Translations under genes and position numbers: made by a program
In this document: piece by piece, positions 1 through 10,019 of the stretch
How the letters are laid out: every line of letters begins with the position of its first letter
Position numbering within the stretch: position 1 is the stretch's first letter
Notes under the pieces: generated by a model
Told to the model about the DNA's origin: nothing
Database searches by the model: none
Seen by the model: the letters and a program-made list of their open reading frames with translations, nothing else
Assembly (NCBI GenBank): GCA_963578885.1
Contig: CAUZEQ010000032.1
Location: forward strand, 1-26,569
Direction: 5' to 3'
Length of the DNA: 26,569 bases
Origin: UBA8437 sp963578885
GTDB taxonomy: Bacteria > Planctomycetota > Planctomycetia > Planctomycetales > Planctomycetaceae

Positions 1-1043
1 TATGCCGAAAAGCGGTAGTACTCCTTCTGGGACAGTGGGTCGAACTTGTGGTCGTGGCATTTTGCGCAACCAAGTGTCAGAGCCATCCAGACTGTGGCGG
101 TGGTGTCGGTGCGATCGAGTACGTACTCGACCCGGTTCTCCTCGGCGATTCGGCCACCTTCTCCATTCAGCGGGTGGTTGCGGTTGAACCCGGTGGCCAC
201 CAGTTGCCCGGGTGTCGCGTCGGGAACCAGGTCGCCGGCCAGCTGGTCGACGGTGAACCTGTCGAACGGGAGGTTGTCATTGAACGATCCGATCACCCAT
301 TCCCGCCAAGGCCACATCACCCGCGTGCCGTCTCCCTGGTAACCGTTGGTGTCGGCGTAGCGTGAGGCCACCAGCCAGTTCCAGGCCATGTGTTCACCAA
401 ACCGTGGTGAGTTGAGCAGGCGATCGACGGCCCGGTTCCAGGCTCCTGCCGCGGTGTCGGCCAGGAACACCTCCAGCTCGTATTCGGTGGGAGGCAGTCC
501 CACCAGGTCGAACGTCAGCCGTCGCAGCAGGGTGCGACGATTCGCCGCCGCTGACATCTTCAGGCCGGCTACCCGCAAGCGGGCCTGGATGAAGGCGTCG
601 ACGGCGTTGCGTGGCGTGGGCCCTTCACCCTTGGGCCTGGGAGGCGGTCGACGAACCGGAGGCGTCAGTGACCAGTGTCCCCGGAACTCGGCTCCCTGGA
701 CGATCCAGCGCCGGATCAGTTCTCGCTGGGCAGCGGTCAGCTGGCGATTCGTGTCGCGCGGCGGCATCCGCGTGTCCGGATCGCTGCTGGAGATCCTCTG
801 CCAGACCAGGCTCTTGTCCGGCTGACCTGCGACCAGCACCGCGGGATCGCGGGCGAGTGCTTCGCGGGCGATGTCGAGCCGCAGCTTGGCCTGACGCGCC
901 TTTGCGTCCGGTCCGTGACACTGGAAACAGTTTTCCGAGAGAATCGGACGGATGTCACGCTGGAAATCGACCCGAGTCGGGTCGTCGGCCACCGCCGGAG
1001 CGGGCAGCAGGCAGATCAGTGAACAAAGCCAGCGATGATCCAT
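1..1043 (-). CDS. PSCyt1/DUF1549 surface-cytochrome protein, C-terminus missing
   Basis: The reverse strand reads without a stop from ATG at 1043 to the window edge (347 codons). It opens with a short signal peptide ending near Ala19, then a planctomycete cytochrome domain (PSCyt1) with heme motif C39-F-Q-C42-H43 and a following DTRMPP element. A DUF1549 domain begins around residue 145 (AVDAFIQARL, LTFDLVGLPPT, YADTNGYQGDGT, FDRFTVDQLAGD) and ends in a second heme motif, C326-A-K-C329-H330. The DUF1553 half usual for the family lies beyond the edge. The family is exported and binds heme c; its reaction is not known. There is no Shine-Dalgarno sequence. A TACAAT box at 1056-1051 sits only 7 nt before the ATG, which would fit a leaderless mRNA. 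The gene is divergent from the sulfatase at 1170. Confidence 0.9.
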   Translation of the reverse strand, partial: MDHRWLCSLICLLPAPAVADDPTRVDFQRDIRPILSENCFQCHGPDAKARQAKLRLDIAREALARDPAVLVAGQPDKSLVWQRISSSDPDTRMPPRDTNRQLTAAQRELIRRWIVQGAEFRGHWSLTPPVRRPPPRPKGEGPTPRNAVDAFIQARLRVAGLKMSAAANRRTLLRRLTFDLVGLPPTEYELEVFLADTAAGAWNRAVDRLLNSPRFGEHMAWNWLVASRYADTNGYQGDGTRVMWPWREWVIGSFNDNLPFDRFTVDQLAGDLVPDATPGQLVATGFNRNHPLNGEGGRIAEENRVEYVLDRTDTTATVWMALTLGCAKCHDHKFDPLSQKEYYRFSA

Positions 1044-1103
1044 GCGGCCGATTGTAGCATTCGCCGGGACGCAGCGGCTTGCCGGTAACTTCTCGCATGC
1101 TGA

Positions 1104-1132
1104 TTGCAAAACCCCGCTGCGGGGTCTTCAAT
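1104..1132 (+). promoter_or_regulatory. Candidate promoter with palindromic spacer
   Basis: TTGCAA at 1104-1109 and TTCAAT at 1127-1132 each match the sigma-70 boxes at 4 of 6 bases and are 17 nt apart. The spacer is almost filled by a perfect inverted repeat, ACCCCG-ctg-CGGGGT (1111-1125). It sits between the divergent genes starting at 1043 and 1170. The repeat could be an operator or just a hairpin. The boxes are weak, so the call is tentative. Confidence 0.3.
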
Positions 1133-1169
1133 GACAACCGAAAACATTCGTTGTTGGAGGCATCTCGAT

Positions 1170-2675
1170 ATGCACCAGCTGCTGAATTCGCGCCGGTTGC
1201 TATTCGTGATCGCGTTGGCGGTGGGCTGCGGGTTTCCCGCGATTCGTGTTGGTGCGGCGGTTGCCCGGCCGCGACCGAACATCCTGTTTCTGTTTGCCGA
1301 CGACCAGCGTCCCGACACCGTCGGGGCCCATGGCAACCGGTACATCCAGACTCCGAACGTTGATCGGTTGGTGCGAAGGGGGTTCAGCTTCAACCGTGCC
1401 TACTGCATGGGGTCGATCCACGGGGCGGTCTGCCAGCCCAGCCGTGCGATGTTGATGAGCGGCCGTACCCTCTGGCGGGTCCCGATGAACCTCAAGGGAG
1501 TCCCGTTGATGCCCGACGTGCTGGCCCAGGCCGGCTATGTCACCTTCGGAACCGGCAAGTGGCACAACGGCGCCCAGTCATTCATCCGGGCGTTTCAGCA
1601 CGGCAAGTCGGTCTTCATCGGCGGCATGTCGGACCACACCAGGGTGCCGCTGCGCGAGTTGACCTCCGAGGGGACCCTGACCCCGCCTCGGATGACCGGG
1701 GGGTTCTCGAGCGAGATCTTTGCTGATGCGGTGATCGAGTTCCTCGAGAGCCGCACGGGGAAGACCGACAAGCCGTTCTTTGCCTATGCCGCGTTCACAT
1801 CACCACATGATCCCCGGCAGCCACCCGAGCGATTTGCTCGGATGTATGCACCGGGACGTGCCAAGCTGCCTCTCCCCAAGAACTTCATGCCCCAGCACCC
1901 CTTCCACAACGGCTGGATGGTGGGTCGGGACGAATCGCTGGCGGCGTGGCCGCGGACGCGGGAAGTGATCCGCAGCCAGTTGGGCGAGTACTACGGGATG
2001 ATCAGTCACCTCGACGAGCAGGTGGGGCGGGTGCTGGCGGCACTCGAACAAAGCGGGCATGCAGAGAACACGATCGTGATTTACACCGCCGACCATGGCC
2101 TGGCCGTGGGCAGCCACGGGCTGCTGGGCAAGCAGAATCTCTACGAACACAGCATGGGCACGCCGATGGTGATCACCGGACCGGGCATCCCGCGGGGCCA
2201 ATCCAGCAACGCCCTGGTCTACCTCTACGACCTGTTCCCAACCATCTGCAGCTGGGCGGGGGTGCCGGTGCCCGAGAAGGTCGAGGGCCGGAGCCTGGCG
2301 GGGGTGATTACCGGGGACCAGCCGCTTGTCCGCGAGACCCTGTTCACCGCGTACGAGAACAAGATGAGGGCCGTGCGGGACGACCGTTACAAGCTGATCC
2401 GCTATCCGCAGATCAACCACACGCAGCTGTTCGACCTGGGGTCGGATCCGCACGAGCTGAAAAACCTCGCCGCCGTTCCGGCCCAGGCCGATCGGGTTGC
2501 CCGCATGATGAGTCTGCTGGAGACGTGGCAGGCTCGAACCGGCGACAAGACCCCGCACACGTCGAAGAACCCGAAGTCGAAGGAGATCGACCTGAGCGGT
2601 CGCAAGCGGAAACCCGATCGCCACCAGCCCGATTGGATCATCCGCAAGTACTTCGCCAAACCGGCAGCCCGCTAG
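1170..2675 (+). CDS. Exported S1-family (formylglycine) sulfatase 1
   Basis: A 501-aa exported type I sulfatase that would hydrolyse sulfate esters, probably on polysaccharides. The start at 1170 is chosen because GGAGG at 1156-1160 lies 9 nt upstream and a signal peptide begins there (MHQLLNSRRLLFVIALAV); in-frame ATGs at 1104 and 1131 have no such support. Visible motifs are the N-terminal metal site LFADDQRPDTVG, the maturation motif C88-Q-P-S-R with MLMSGR behind it, GTGKWHNG for sulfate binding, and YTADHGLAVGSHGLLGK with the second metal pair. The C-terminus has the usual 'FDLGSDPHELKNL' strand and then a basic tail. Cys88 must be converted to formylglycine by an enzyme not in this window. 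The overall look is choline- or glycan-sulfatase-like; the substrate cannot be read from sequence. It leads a five-gene plus-strand run. Confidence 0.93.
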   Translation: MHQLLNSRRLLFVIALAVGCGFPAIRVGAAVARPRPNILFLFADDQRPDTVGAHGNRYIQTPNVDRLVRRGFSFNRAYCMGSIHGAVCQPSRAMLMSGRTLWRVPMNLKGVPLMPDVLAQAGYVTFGTGKWHNGAQSFIRAFQHGKSVFIGGMSDHTRVPLRELTSEGTLTPPRMTGGFSSEIFADAVIEFLESRTGKTDKPFFAYAAFTSPHDPRQPPERFARMYAPGRAKLPLPKNFMPQHPFHNGWMVGRDESLAAWPRTREVIRSQLGEYYGMISHLDEQVGRVLAALEQSGHAENTIVIYTADHGLAVGSHGLLGKQNLYEHSMGTPMVITGPGIPRGQSSNALVYLYDLFPTICSWAGVPVPEKVEGRSLAGVITGDQPLVRETLFTAYENKMRAVRDDRYKLIRYPQINHTQLFDLGSDPHELKNLAAVPAQADRVARMMSLLETWQARTGDKTPHTSKNPKSKEIDLSGRKRKPDRHQPDWIIRKYFAKPAAR

Positions 2676-2693
2676 TCGATGCGAGGTGTTTTC

Positions 2694-3782
2694 ATGAGAA
2701 GCGGATTCGGATTCCTGCTGCTGCTGCCGCTGCTGGTTCCCTCCTCGGCGGCGGCCGTCGAACGTCCCAACATCATCTTCATCATGGTGGATGACCTGGG
2801 CCCGGAGTGGATCGGGTGTTACGGCGGTCGCGAACTGAAGACGCCCCACATCGATGCCCTGGCGGCCGGTGGCATGCGGTTCACCAACGCCTACTCGATG
2901 CCGCAGTGCACGCCCACCCGGGCCACGTTGCTGACCGGCCAGTACCCCTTTCGCCACGGCTGGTGTAACCACTGGGACGTGCCCCGCTGGGGGGCCGGCT
3001 GCCATTTCGATCCACGGCACAACCTGACGTTCGCCCGGGTCCTGAAACCGGCCGGTTACAAGACGGCCATCGCCGGCAAATGGCAGATCAACGACTTTCG
3101 CGTTCAACCCGATGTGCTCGGGCAGCACGGTTTCGACGCCTGGTGCATGTGGACCGGTTACGAGACGGGCAAGCCGGCCAGTGGCAAGCGGTACTGGAAT
3201 CCGTACATCCACACCAGTGGCGGAAAAAGCCGGACGCATTGCAACCGCTTTGGCCCGGACGTGTTCACCGATTTCCTGGTCGAGTTTCTCGAGGAGCACC
3301 GCGACAGCCCGATGCTGCTCTATTTTCCGATGGTGCTGACACACGGGCCGGTTGTGCACACGCCGGCCGAGCCGGAGGCGAAGTCGTCGCTGGAGAAACA
3401 CAAGGCGATGGTCCGTTACACCGACGGGCTTGTCGGACGCCTCGTTGCGACGGTCGACCGGTTGAAGCTCCGCCGGCGGACGATTATCTTCTTCACGACC
3501 GACAACGGCACGTCCAAGCGGTTCCGTGCGCGGATGGGTGACCGCGTGGTTCGTGGCGGCAAGGGGCTGTTGACCGAGAACGGTCCACGGCAGCCGCTGA
3601 TCGTCAACGGCCCCGGCATTGTTCCGGCCGGCGTGGTCACCGATGCGCTGACCGATTTTACCGACATGCTGCCGACGTTTGCCGAGTTGGCCGGGGCCCG
3701 GATTCCCCCGGGCGCGCAACTCGACGGGCACTCGCTGGCCGGGCTGCTTCGTGGTGAACAGCGTGACGGGACCCGGCAGTGA
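2694..3782 (+). CDS. S1-family sulfatase 2, catalytic part, ended early by TGA
   Basis: A 362-aa exported sulfatase. The ATG at 2694 is preferred over 2679 because GAGGT (2683-2687) precedes it by 6 nt and it opens a compact signal peptide ending in SSAAAVE. The catalytic residues are all present: IMVDDLGPEWIGCYGG metal site, C72-T-P-T-R76 maturation motif with ATLLTGQ, and FTTDNGTS with GGKGLLTENG. The usual GKWH motif reads GKW-Q (K129, Q131), so the sulfate-contacting His is replaced. The frame stops at TGA 3780-3782, yet the same frame carries on with sulfatase C-terminal sequence to 4094, so the ancestral gene was about 466 codons. The stop falls where I would expect Trp (TGG) before ILAMG. 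It is a nonsense mutation, a sequencing error, or less likely recoding. It starts 18 nt after sulfatase 1. Confidence 0.85.
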   Translation: MRSGFGFLLLLPLLVPSSAAAVERPNIIFIMVDDLGPEWIGCYGGRELKTPHIDALAAGGMRFTNAYSMPQCTPTRATLLTGQYPFRHGWCNHWDVPRWGAGCHFDPRHNLTFARVLKPAGYKTAIAGKWQINDFRVQPDVLGQHGFDAWCMWTGYETGKPASGKRYWNPYIHTSGGKSRTHCNRFGPDVFTDFLVEFLEEHRDSPMLLYFPMVLTHGPVVHTPAEPEAKSSLEKHKAMVRYTDGLVGRLVATVDRLKLRRRTIIFFTTDNGTSKRFRARMGDRVVRGGKGLLTENGPRQPLIVNGPGIVPAGVVTDALTDFTDMLPTFAELAGARIPPGAQLDGHSLAGLLRGEQRDGTRQ

Positions 3783-3791
3783 ATCCTGGCG

Positions 3792-4094
3792 ATGGGTCGC
3801 GGAGCGGCGGCGCTGGATTCTCGCGGCGTCCGTCCACAGCAGCAGTACACCGATCGCGTTCTTCGCGACAAACGGTTCAAGGTCTTTGTCGAGAAAGGCC
3901 GGATCACGCGACTGCACGATCTGCAGGACGATCCCGAGGAGTCAGCCAACCTGGTCGGGAGCTCCCAGCCCATCCACGTTGCCGCCCGCCGCAAGTTCTC
4001 GACGATCATTGCCGGGTTCCCGAAACGGGACCCACGGCCTCGCTACACGCCCACGCCACCCCAGCGCTGGGATCGCAAGCCCGAGCTGCCGTAA
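3792..4094 (+). pseudogene. Detached C-terminal domain of sulfatase 2
   Basis: This is in the same frame as the sulfatase at 2694, separated only by the TGA at 3780-3782. It encodes the usual S1 sulfatase C-terminal subdomain: YTDRVLRDKRFKVFVEKGR, then LHDLQDDPEESANLV, then a basic tail ending RKPELP. An ATG at 3792, 9 nt past the stop, could allow reinitiation and a free 100-aa fragment, but no ribosome binding site is visible and such a fragment has no metal or sulfate residues. The reading frame is otherwise clean, which suggests a very recent mutation or a base-call error rather than a decayed gene. Confidence 0.75.
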
Positions 4095-4220
4095 TGAGCC
4101 GTCGGGGATGACACGCTGCGACATGGCGTTTTTGCTGCCGCGATCGATCCCGGCTGCTAGGATAGAACGTGGGTTAATTGCCCCGGCTTCTTGCTGTTTC
4201 TCCAGGAACCGGGTCCGCTC

Positions 4221-6737
4221 ATGAAGCGTCTTGTTGTCGTGGCCTGGCTGGCCTGCGCCCTGCTGCCGTTCCCCGTGTCGATCCAGGCCGCCGGGCCGGC
4301 CCTGACTCCGCGGGAACAGGTTGATTTCTTCACGCGCCAGGTCAAGCCGCTGCTGGTGAAGCACTGTTTCAAGTGCCACGCCGGATCGAAGGTCAAGGGT
4401 GGGCTGCACCTGGACAATCGCGCCGACTTGATGAAGGGGGGTGACAGCGGGCGGGCGGTGAACCTGAAACGGCCGGAGAAGAGCCTGTTGCTGGAGGCGA
4501 TCAATTACGAGCTTGAGGGTTACGAGATGCCTCCCCCGGGCAAATTGGCGCCCGAGAAGATCGAGATTCTCACGCGGTGGATCCGCATGGGCCTGCCGAT
4601 CAGCGCCGATTTCGCCGGCAAGATCGGCAAGTCCGAGAAGAAGACGCCCCAGGTGAATGCCGAGACGAAGGCGTTCTGGAGTTTCCGGAAGGTGAAGCGG
4701 CCGTCGCCGCCGGCTGTCAGGAACGCCGACTGGATCCGCAGCCCGATCGATCGCTTCGTGCTGGCCCGGCTCGAACAAGCCGGGCTGGCTCCGGCTGATC
4801 CGGCCGGCAAGACCGCGTTGCTGCGACGTGCCAGCTACGACCTGACCGGGTTGCCGCCGACGCCTGGAGAGATCGATGCCTTCCTGTCCGACGATTCGCC
4901 CCGGGCCTTCGCCGGGGTCGTCGACCGCCTGCTGAAGTCGCCCCAGTACGGCGAGAAATGGGCCCGCCATTGGCTCGACCTGGTTCGCTATGCCGAATCC
5001 AACAGCTACGAACGCGACGGGACCAAGCCGCACGTCTGGAGATACCGCGACTACGTGATCCGGTCGTTCAACAGCGACAAGCCGTTCGACCGCTTCGCGA
5101 CCGAGCAACTTGCCGGGGATGAGCTCGACGAGGTCACCACCGACGGCAGGATCGCCACCGGCTATTACCGGCTGGGGATCTGGCAGGATGAGCCGGTCGA
5201 CGTCGAGCAGTCGCGACTCGAGGACCTCGACGACATCCTCCGCACGACCTCCGAGGTCTTCCTGGGCCTGACGGTCGGCTGTGCGCGTTGCCACGACCAC
5301 AAGATCGATCCGATTCCCCAGAAGGACTACTACCGGCTGCTTGCCTTCTTCCGCAACATCCGCCGTTACGGGACGCGCGGTGGTCGTTCGGTCAACGAGG
5401 CCAGCGTCATCTCGGTGGCGACACCGGCCGAAGTGCAGCGGAACAAGGAGCTGGTGGACAGGCACAAGGCCGAGCTGGCCGATGCCCAGCGGCAACTCAA
5501 GGCGCTCGACGCGATCTACAAGGACCTGCTCGAAGGGGGCGAGGTCGACGACTTCAAACGCGAGCAGAACCGGGTCAGGATCCTCAAGAAGAAGGTGCCG
5601 GGGAAACTGGCCAGGGAGAAATTCGAGGCGTACCAGAAGTTGACCGCTCGCCGTGACCAGCTCCGCAAGTATCGGCCACCAGGCTCCTCGCAGGCCCTGG
5701 TCGTCAAGGAACTCGGACCCAACCCGCCCCAGACATTCGTGCAGATCCGCGGCAATGCACACGCTCGTGGTGACAAGGTCGAGCCCGGCTTCCCGCTGGT
5801 GCTCTCACCACCTGCCCCGAAGATCCGCCCGCCGGCCAAGGGAGCTCGCTCGGCCAACCGGCGTCGGGCGTTGGCCGAGTGGATCACCAGCCGCGACAAC
5901 CCGCTGACGGCCCGTGTGCTGGCCAACCGGCTCTGGCAGTACCACTTCGGCCGCGGCATCGTGGTCAGCTCGAACAACTTCGGCTTCGCCGGACGGAAAC
6001 CGACTCATCCGCAACTGCTCGACTGGCTGGCCGCCGAGCTGGTCGACGGGGGCTGGACGCTGAAGCGGCTACACCGCCAGATCATGCTCTCGGCCACCTA
6101 CCGCATGTCCTCCCGCGGCAACGCGAAGGCGCTCGCCGCCGACCCCACCAACCGGCTCTTCTGGCGCTACAACATGCGGCGGCTTTCGGCCGAGGAGATC
6201 CGCGATTCGGTGCTGGCCGTCAACGGGGCGCTGAACCGGGAGAAGATGTTCGGGCCGAGCATCTTCACCATCATCCCTCGCGAGATCCTCCACGGCCAGT
6301 CTCAGCCGGGGGCCAACTGGGGCAGGTCGTCTCCGGCGGATCGCAACCGCCGCAGCATCTACGTGCACGTCAAGCGGTCGCTGGTGGTGCCGATGTTCGA
6401 GAGCTTCGATGCTCCGGATCTCGACAACAGCTGCCCGGTTCGCTTCACCACCACGCAGCCCACGCAGTCCTTGGCCCTGCTCAATAGCCAGTTCAGTCAA
6501 CGCGAGGCGGGGGTGTTTGCCGAGTACCTCAGGAAGCAGGCCGGCAACGACACGACCGCCCAGGTCAGCCTGGCCCTGAAACGGTCTCTGCAGCGGCCTC
6601 CGACCGACGCGGAGGTCCGGCGAGGCACGGCACTGATCGCGGCCCTGCAGTCCCAGGACAAGGCGAGCCCCGAGTTGGCGCTGAAGGTCTTCTGCCTGCT
6701 GGCGCTGAATCTCAACGAGTTCCTCTACCTCGATTGA
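4221..6737 (+). CDS. PSCyt1-DUF1549-DUF1553 surface cytochrome protein
   Basis: An 838-aa protein complete for its family. The start at 4221 opens the signal peptide (MKRLVVVAWLACALLPF, cleavage near QAAG); the longer form from 4191 only adds 10 residues ahead of it. The PSCyt1 domain carries C49-F-K-C52-H53. DUF1549 follows (SPIDRFVLARLEQAGL, ASYDLTGLPPTP, RYAESNSYERDGT) and ends in C354-A-R-C357-H358. Residues about 404-484 are charged and heptad-like, probably a coiled coil. DUF1553 follows (NPLTARVLANRLWQYHFGRG, RRLSAEEIRDSVLAVNG). The protein would sit outside the cytoplasm with two heme c groups; its function is unproven, and family-wide it is coupled to a DUF1501 gene, as here (6807). 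A 126-nt spacer separates it from sulfatase 2. Confidence 0.93.
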   Translation: MKRLVVVAWLACALLPFPVSIQAAGPALTPREQVDFFTRQVKPLLVKHCFKCHAGSKVKGGLHLDNRADLMKGGDSGRAVNLKRPEKSLLLEAINYELEGYEMPPPGKLAPEKIEILTRWIRMGLPISADFAGKIGKSEKKTPQVNAETKAFWSFRKVKRPSPPAVRNADWIRSPIDRFVLARLEQAGLAPADPAGKTALLRRASYDLTGLPPTPGEIDAFLSDDSPRAFAGVVDRLLKSPQYGEKWARHWLDLVRYAESNSYERDGTKPHVWRYRDYVIRSFNSDKPFDRFATEQLAGDELDEVTTDGRIATGYYRLGIWQDEPVDVEQSRLEDLDDILRTTSEVFLGLTVGCARCHDHKIDPIPQKDYYRLLAFFRNIRRYGTRGGRSVNEASVISVATPAEVQRNKELVDRHKAELADAQRQLKALDAIYKDLLEGGEVDDFKREQNRVRILKKKVPGKLAREKFEAYQKLTARRDQLRKYRPPGSSQALVVKELGPNPPQTFVQIRGNAHARGDKVEPGFPLVLSPPAPKIRPPAKGARSANRRRALAEWITSRDNPLTARVLANRLWQYHFGRGIVVSSNNFGFAGRKPTHPQLLDWLAAELVDGGWTLKRLHRQIMLSATYRMSSRGNAKALAADPTNRLFWRYNMRRLSAEEIRDSVLAVNGALNREKMFGPSIFTIIPREILHGQSQPGANWGRSSPADRNRRSIYVHVKRSLVVPMFESFDAPDLDNSCPVRFTTTQPTQSLALLNSQFSQREAGVFAEYLRKQAGNDTTAQVSLALKRSLQRPPTDAEVRRGTALIAALQSQDKASPELALKVFCLLALNLNEFLYLD

Positions 6738-6806
6738 CTCTCGTGACCGGTTACCCGATCCGATCCTGACATTTCACTCACCTGTTTCTCTTATCCAGCG
6801 AACGCC

Positions 6807-8279
<1,473 letters not shown>

Positions 8280-8302
8280 CGCCGGTCCCCGGGGACTCTC
8301 AG

Positions 8303-9946
8303 ATGCCACTGCTGCGCACATCCTGGCTGCTGCTCGCGCTCGCAACGACGGCCTTCGCCGCACCGCGACCCAACATCATCCTGATCATGTCCGACGACAT
8401 GGGGTACTCGGACATCGGGTGCTACGGCAGCGAGGTCGCCACGCCGGCACTCGACAAGCTGGCCGCCAGAGGCCTGCGGTTCACGCAGTTCTACAACACC
8501 GGCCGCTGCTGCCCGACGCGGGCCAGCCTGATGACCGGGCTGTACCCGCACCAGGCCGGTATCGGGCACATGATGAGCGACCGTGGCCATCCCGGTTACC
8601 GCGGCGACCTGAACAACCGCTGCGTGACCATCGCCCAGGTGCTGGGCACCGCGGGCTACCGCTGCTACATGACCGGCAAGTGGCACATCACCAAGACGGT
8701 GCGTCCGGCCAACGAGGCGGGCAAGCACAACTGGCCACGCCAGCGTGGCTTCGATCGCTTCTACGGCACGATCCACGGTGCCGGCAGCTTCTTCGACCCC
8801 AACTCGCTGACTCGAGACAACACGCTGATTGCCCCATCGGACCCGAACTACTACTACACCGACGCGATCAGCGACAACGCGGCGAAGTTCATCACCGAGC
8901 ACGACAGCGAGAAGCCGTTCTTCATGTACGTCGCCTACACGGCCGCTCACTGGCCGATGCACGCCAAGGTGTCGGACATCGCAAAGTACAAGGGGCGGTA
9001 CGACGAGGGGTGGGACAGGTTGCGAGACGAGCGGTTTGCCCGGATGAGGAAGATGGGCCTGCTCGACCCAGCCTGGCCACTTTCACCCAACGTCCAGGAC
9101 TGGGCCCAGGCCAGGAACAAGCCGTGGCAGCGGGCTCGCATGGAGGTCTACTCGGCGATGATCGACTCGATGGACCAGGGCATCTCACGGATCGTCGCTG
9201 CTCTGAAGAAGACCGAGCAGTTCGACAACACGCTGGTACTGTTCCTGCAGGACAACGGGGGTTGCCAGGAGGAATTCGGCAGCCGGGGTGCTGTGCGACC
9301 CAAGAACCTGGCGCGGCGGCCGGCGATGAAGCCCGGCGAGCTGCAGTACTCGATGGTCCCAAAAATCACCCGCGACGGCCGGCCGGTCCGGCAGGGACTG
9401 GGCGTGATGCCCGGCCCGGCCGATACCTATGTCGCCTACGGCATCCAGTGGGCCAACGCGTCGAACACGCCCTTCCGCGAGTACAAGCACTTCGTTCACG
9501 AAGGAGGTATCTCGACTCCGCTGATCGCTCATTGGCCCAGGGGGATCAGCGATCGAGGCAAGTTTCGCCATCAACCGGGGCACCTGGTCGACATCATGGC
9601 CACCTGTGTCGACCTGGCGGGAGCACGGTATCCGACCCGTTGGAACAGGAGTTCGGTGCGTCCGATGGAGGGGAAGAGCCTGGTGCCGGTGTTTGCCGGA
9701 AAGGACTTGCCGGATCGGCCGTTGTACTGGGAGCACGAGGGGAACCGGGCTGTGAGGGTCGGCGACTGGAAGTTGGTCGCCAAGGGCCGCAAGGGGCCGT
9801 GGGAGCTGTACAACCTGAAGGCGGATCGCAGCGAATTGAAGAACCTGGCCCAGTCAGAACCCGAGCGAGCCAGTAAGCTCGAGTCGCTCTGGAACACGTG
9901 GGCGATCCGAGCCAACGTGCTGCCCTGGCCGGGGACGGGCCGCTAG
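8303..9946 (+). CDS. Exported S1-family sulfatase 3 (CCPTR type)
   Basis: A 547-aa arylsulfatase-type enzyme. A GTG at 8276 overlaps the stop of the DUF1501 gene, but the signal peptide (MPLLRTSWLLLALATTAFAA) begins at ATG 8303, so I use that; coupling through the upstream GTG remains possible. Motifs: LIMSDDMGYSDIGCYGSEVA metal site, C69-C70-P-T-R73 maturation motif (formylglycine expected at C69) with ASLMTGLYPHQAGIGHM, TGKWHITK, and LFLQDNGGCQEEFG for the second metal pair. The opening resembles Pseudomonas AtsA-type sulfatases, but this is by eye. The C-terminus has the standard 'VRVGDWKLVAKGRKGPWELY' element. It is the last gene of the plus-strand run and converges with the 966-aa gene. 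Confidence 0.93.
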   Translation: MPLLRTSWLLLALATTAFAAPRPNIILIMSDDMGYSDIGCYGSEVATPALDKLAARGLRFTQFYNTGRCCPTRASLMTGLYPHQAGIGHMMSDRGHPGYRGDLNNRCVTIAQVLGTAGYRCYMTGKWHITKTVRPANEAGKHNWPRQRGFDRFYGTIHGAGSFFDPNSLTRDNTLIAPSDPNYYYTDAISDNAAKFITEHDSEKPFFMYVAYTAAHWPMHAKVSDIAKYKGRYDEGWDRLRDERFARMRKMGLLDPAWPLSPNVQDWAQARNKPWQRARMEVYSAMIDSMDQGISRIVAALKKTEQFDNTLVLFLQDNGGCQEEFGSRGAVRPKNLARRPAMKPGELQYSMVPKITRDGRPVRQGLGVMPGPADTYVAYGIQWANASNTPFREYKHFVHEGGISTPLIAHWPRGISDRGKFRHQPGHLVDIMATCVDLAGARYPTRWNRSSVRPMEGKSLVPVFAGKDLPDRPLYWEHEGNRAVRVGDWKLVAKGRKGPWELYNLKADRSELKNLAQSEPERASKLESLWNTWAIRANVLPWPGTGR

Positions 9947-9998
9947 CCCGCCTGCGGCGGGTTGAAACAAACAGTTTCGGGCGCCTGACCGCTTTTTT
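9947..9998 (+). terminator. Hairpins and T-run between convergent genes
   Basis: Directly after the TAG of sulfatase 3 comes a perfect 6-bp GC stem, CCCGCC-tgc-GGCGGG (9947-9961), then GAAAC-aaaca-GTTTC (9964-9978), then six T at 9993-9998. The T-run is 14 nt beyond the second stem, so this is not a textbook intrinsic terminator, though it lies exactly where one would be needed between the two convergent runs. Confidence 0.4.
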
Positions 9999-10019
9999 CC
10001 AACCGCCAACTCTTGCAGC

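Noticed and set aside
3780..3782. Selenocysteine or reassigned UGA
   Set aside because: Other genes here use TGA as a normal stop, the expected residue is Trp and not Cys, and I see no convincing SECIS-like hairpin after it.
1800..3917. 705-aa open frame on the minus strand
   Set aside because: Antisense to two sulfatases with clear motifs; it is rich in Arg, His and Pro with no recognisable domain.
3942..5762. 606-aa open frame on the minus strand
   Set aside because: Antisense to the PSCyt1/DUF1549 gene at 4221; a shadow of high-GC coding sequence.
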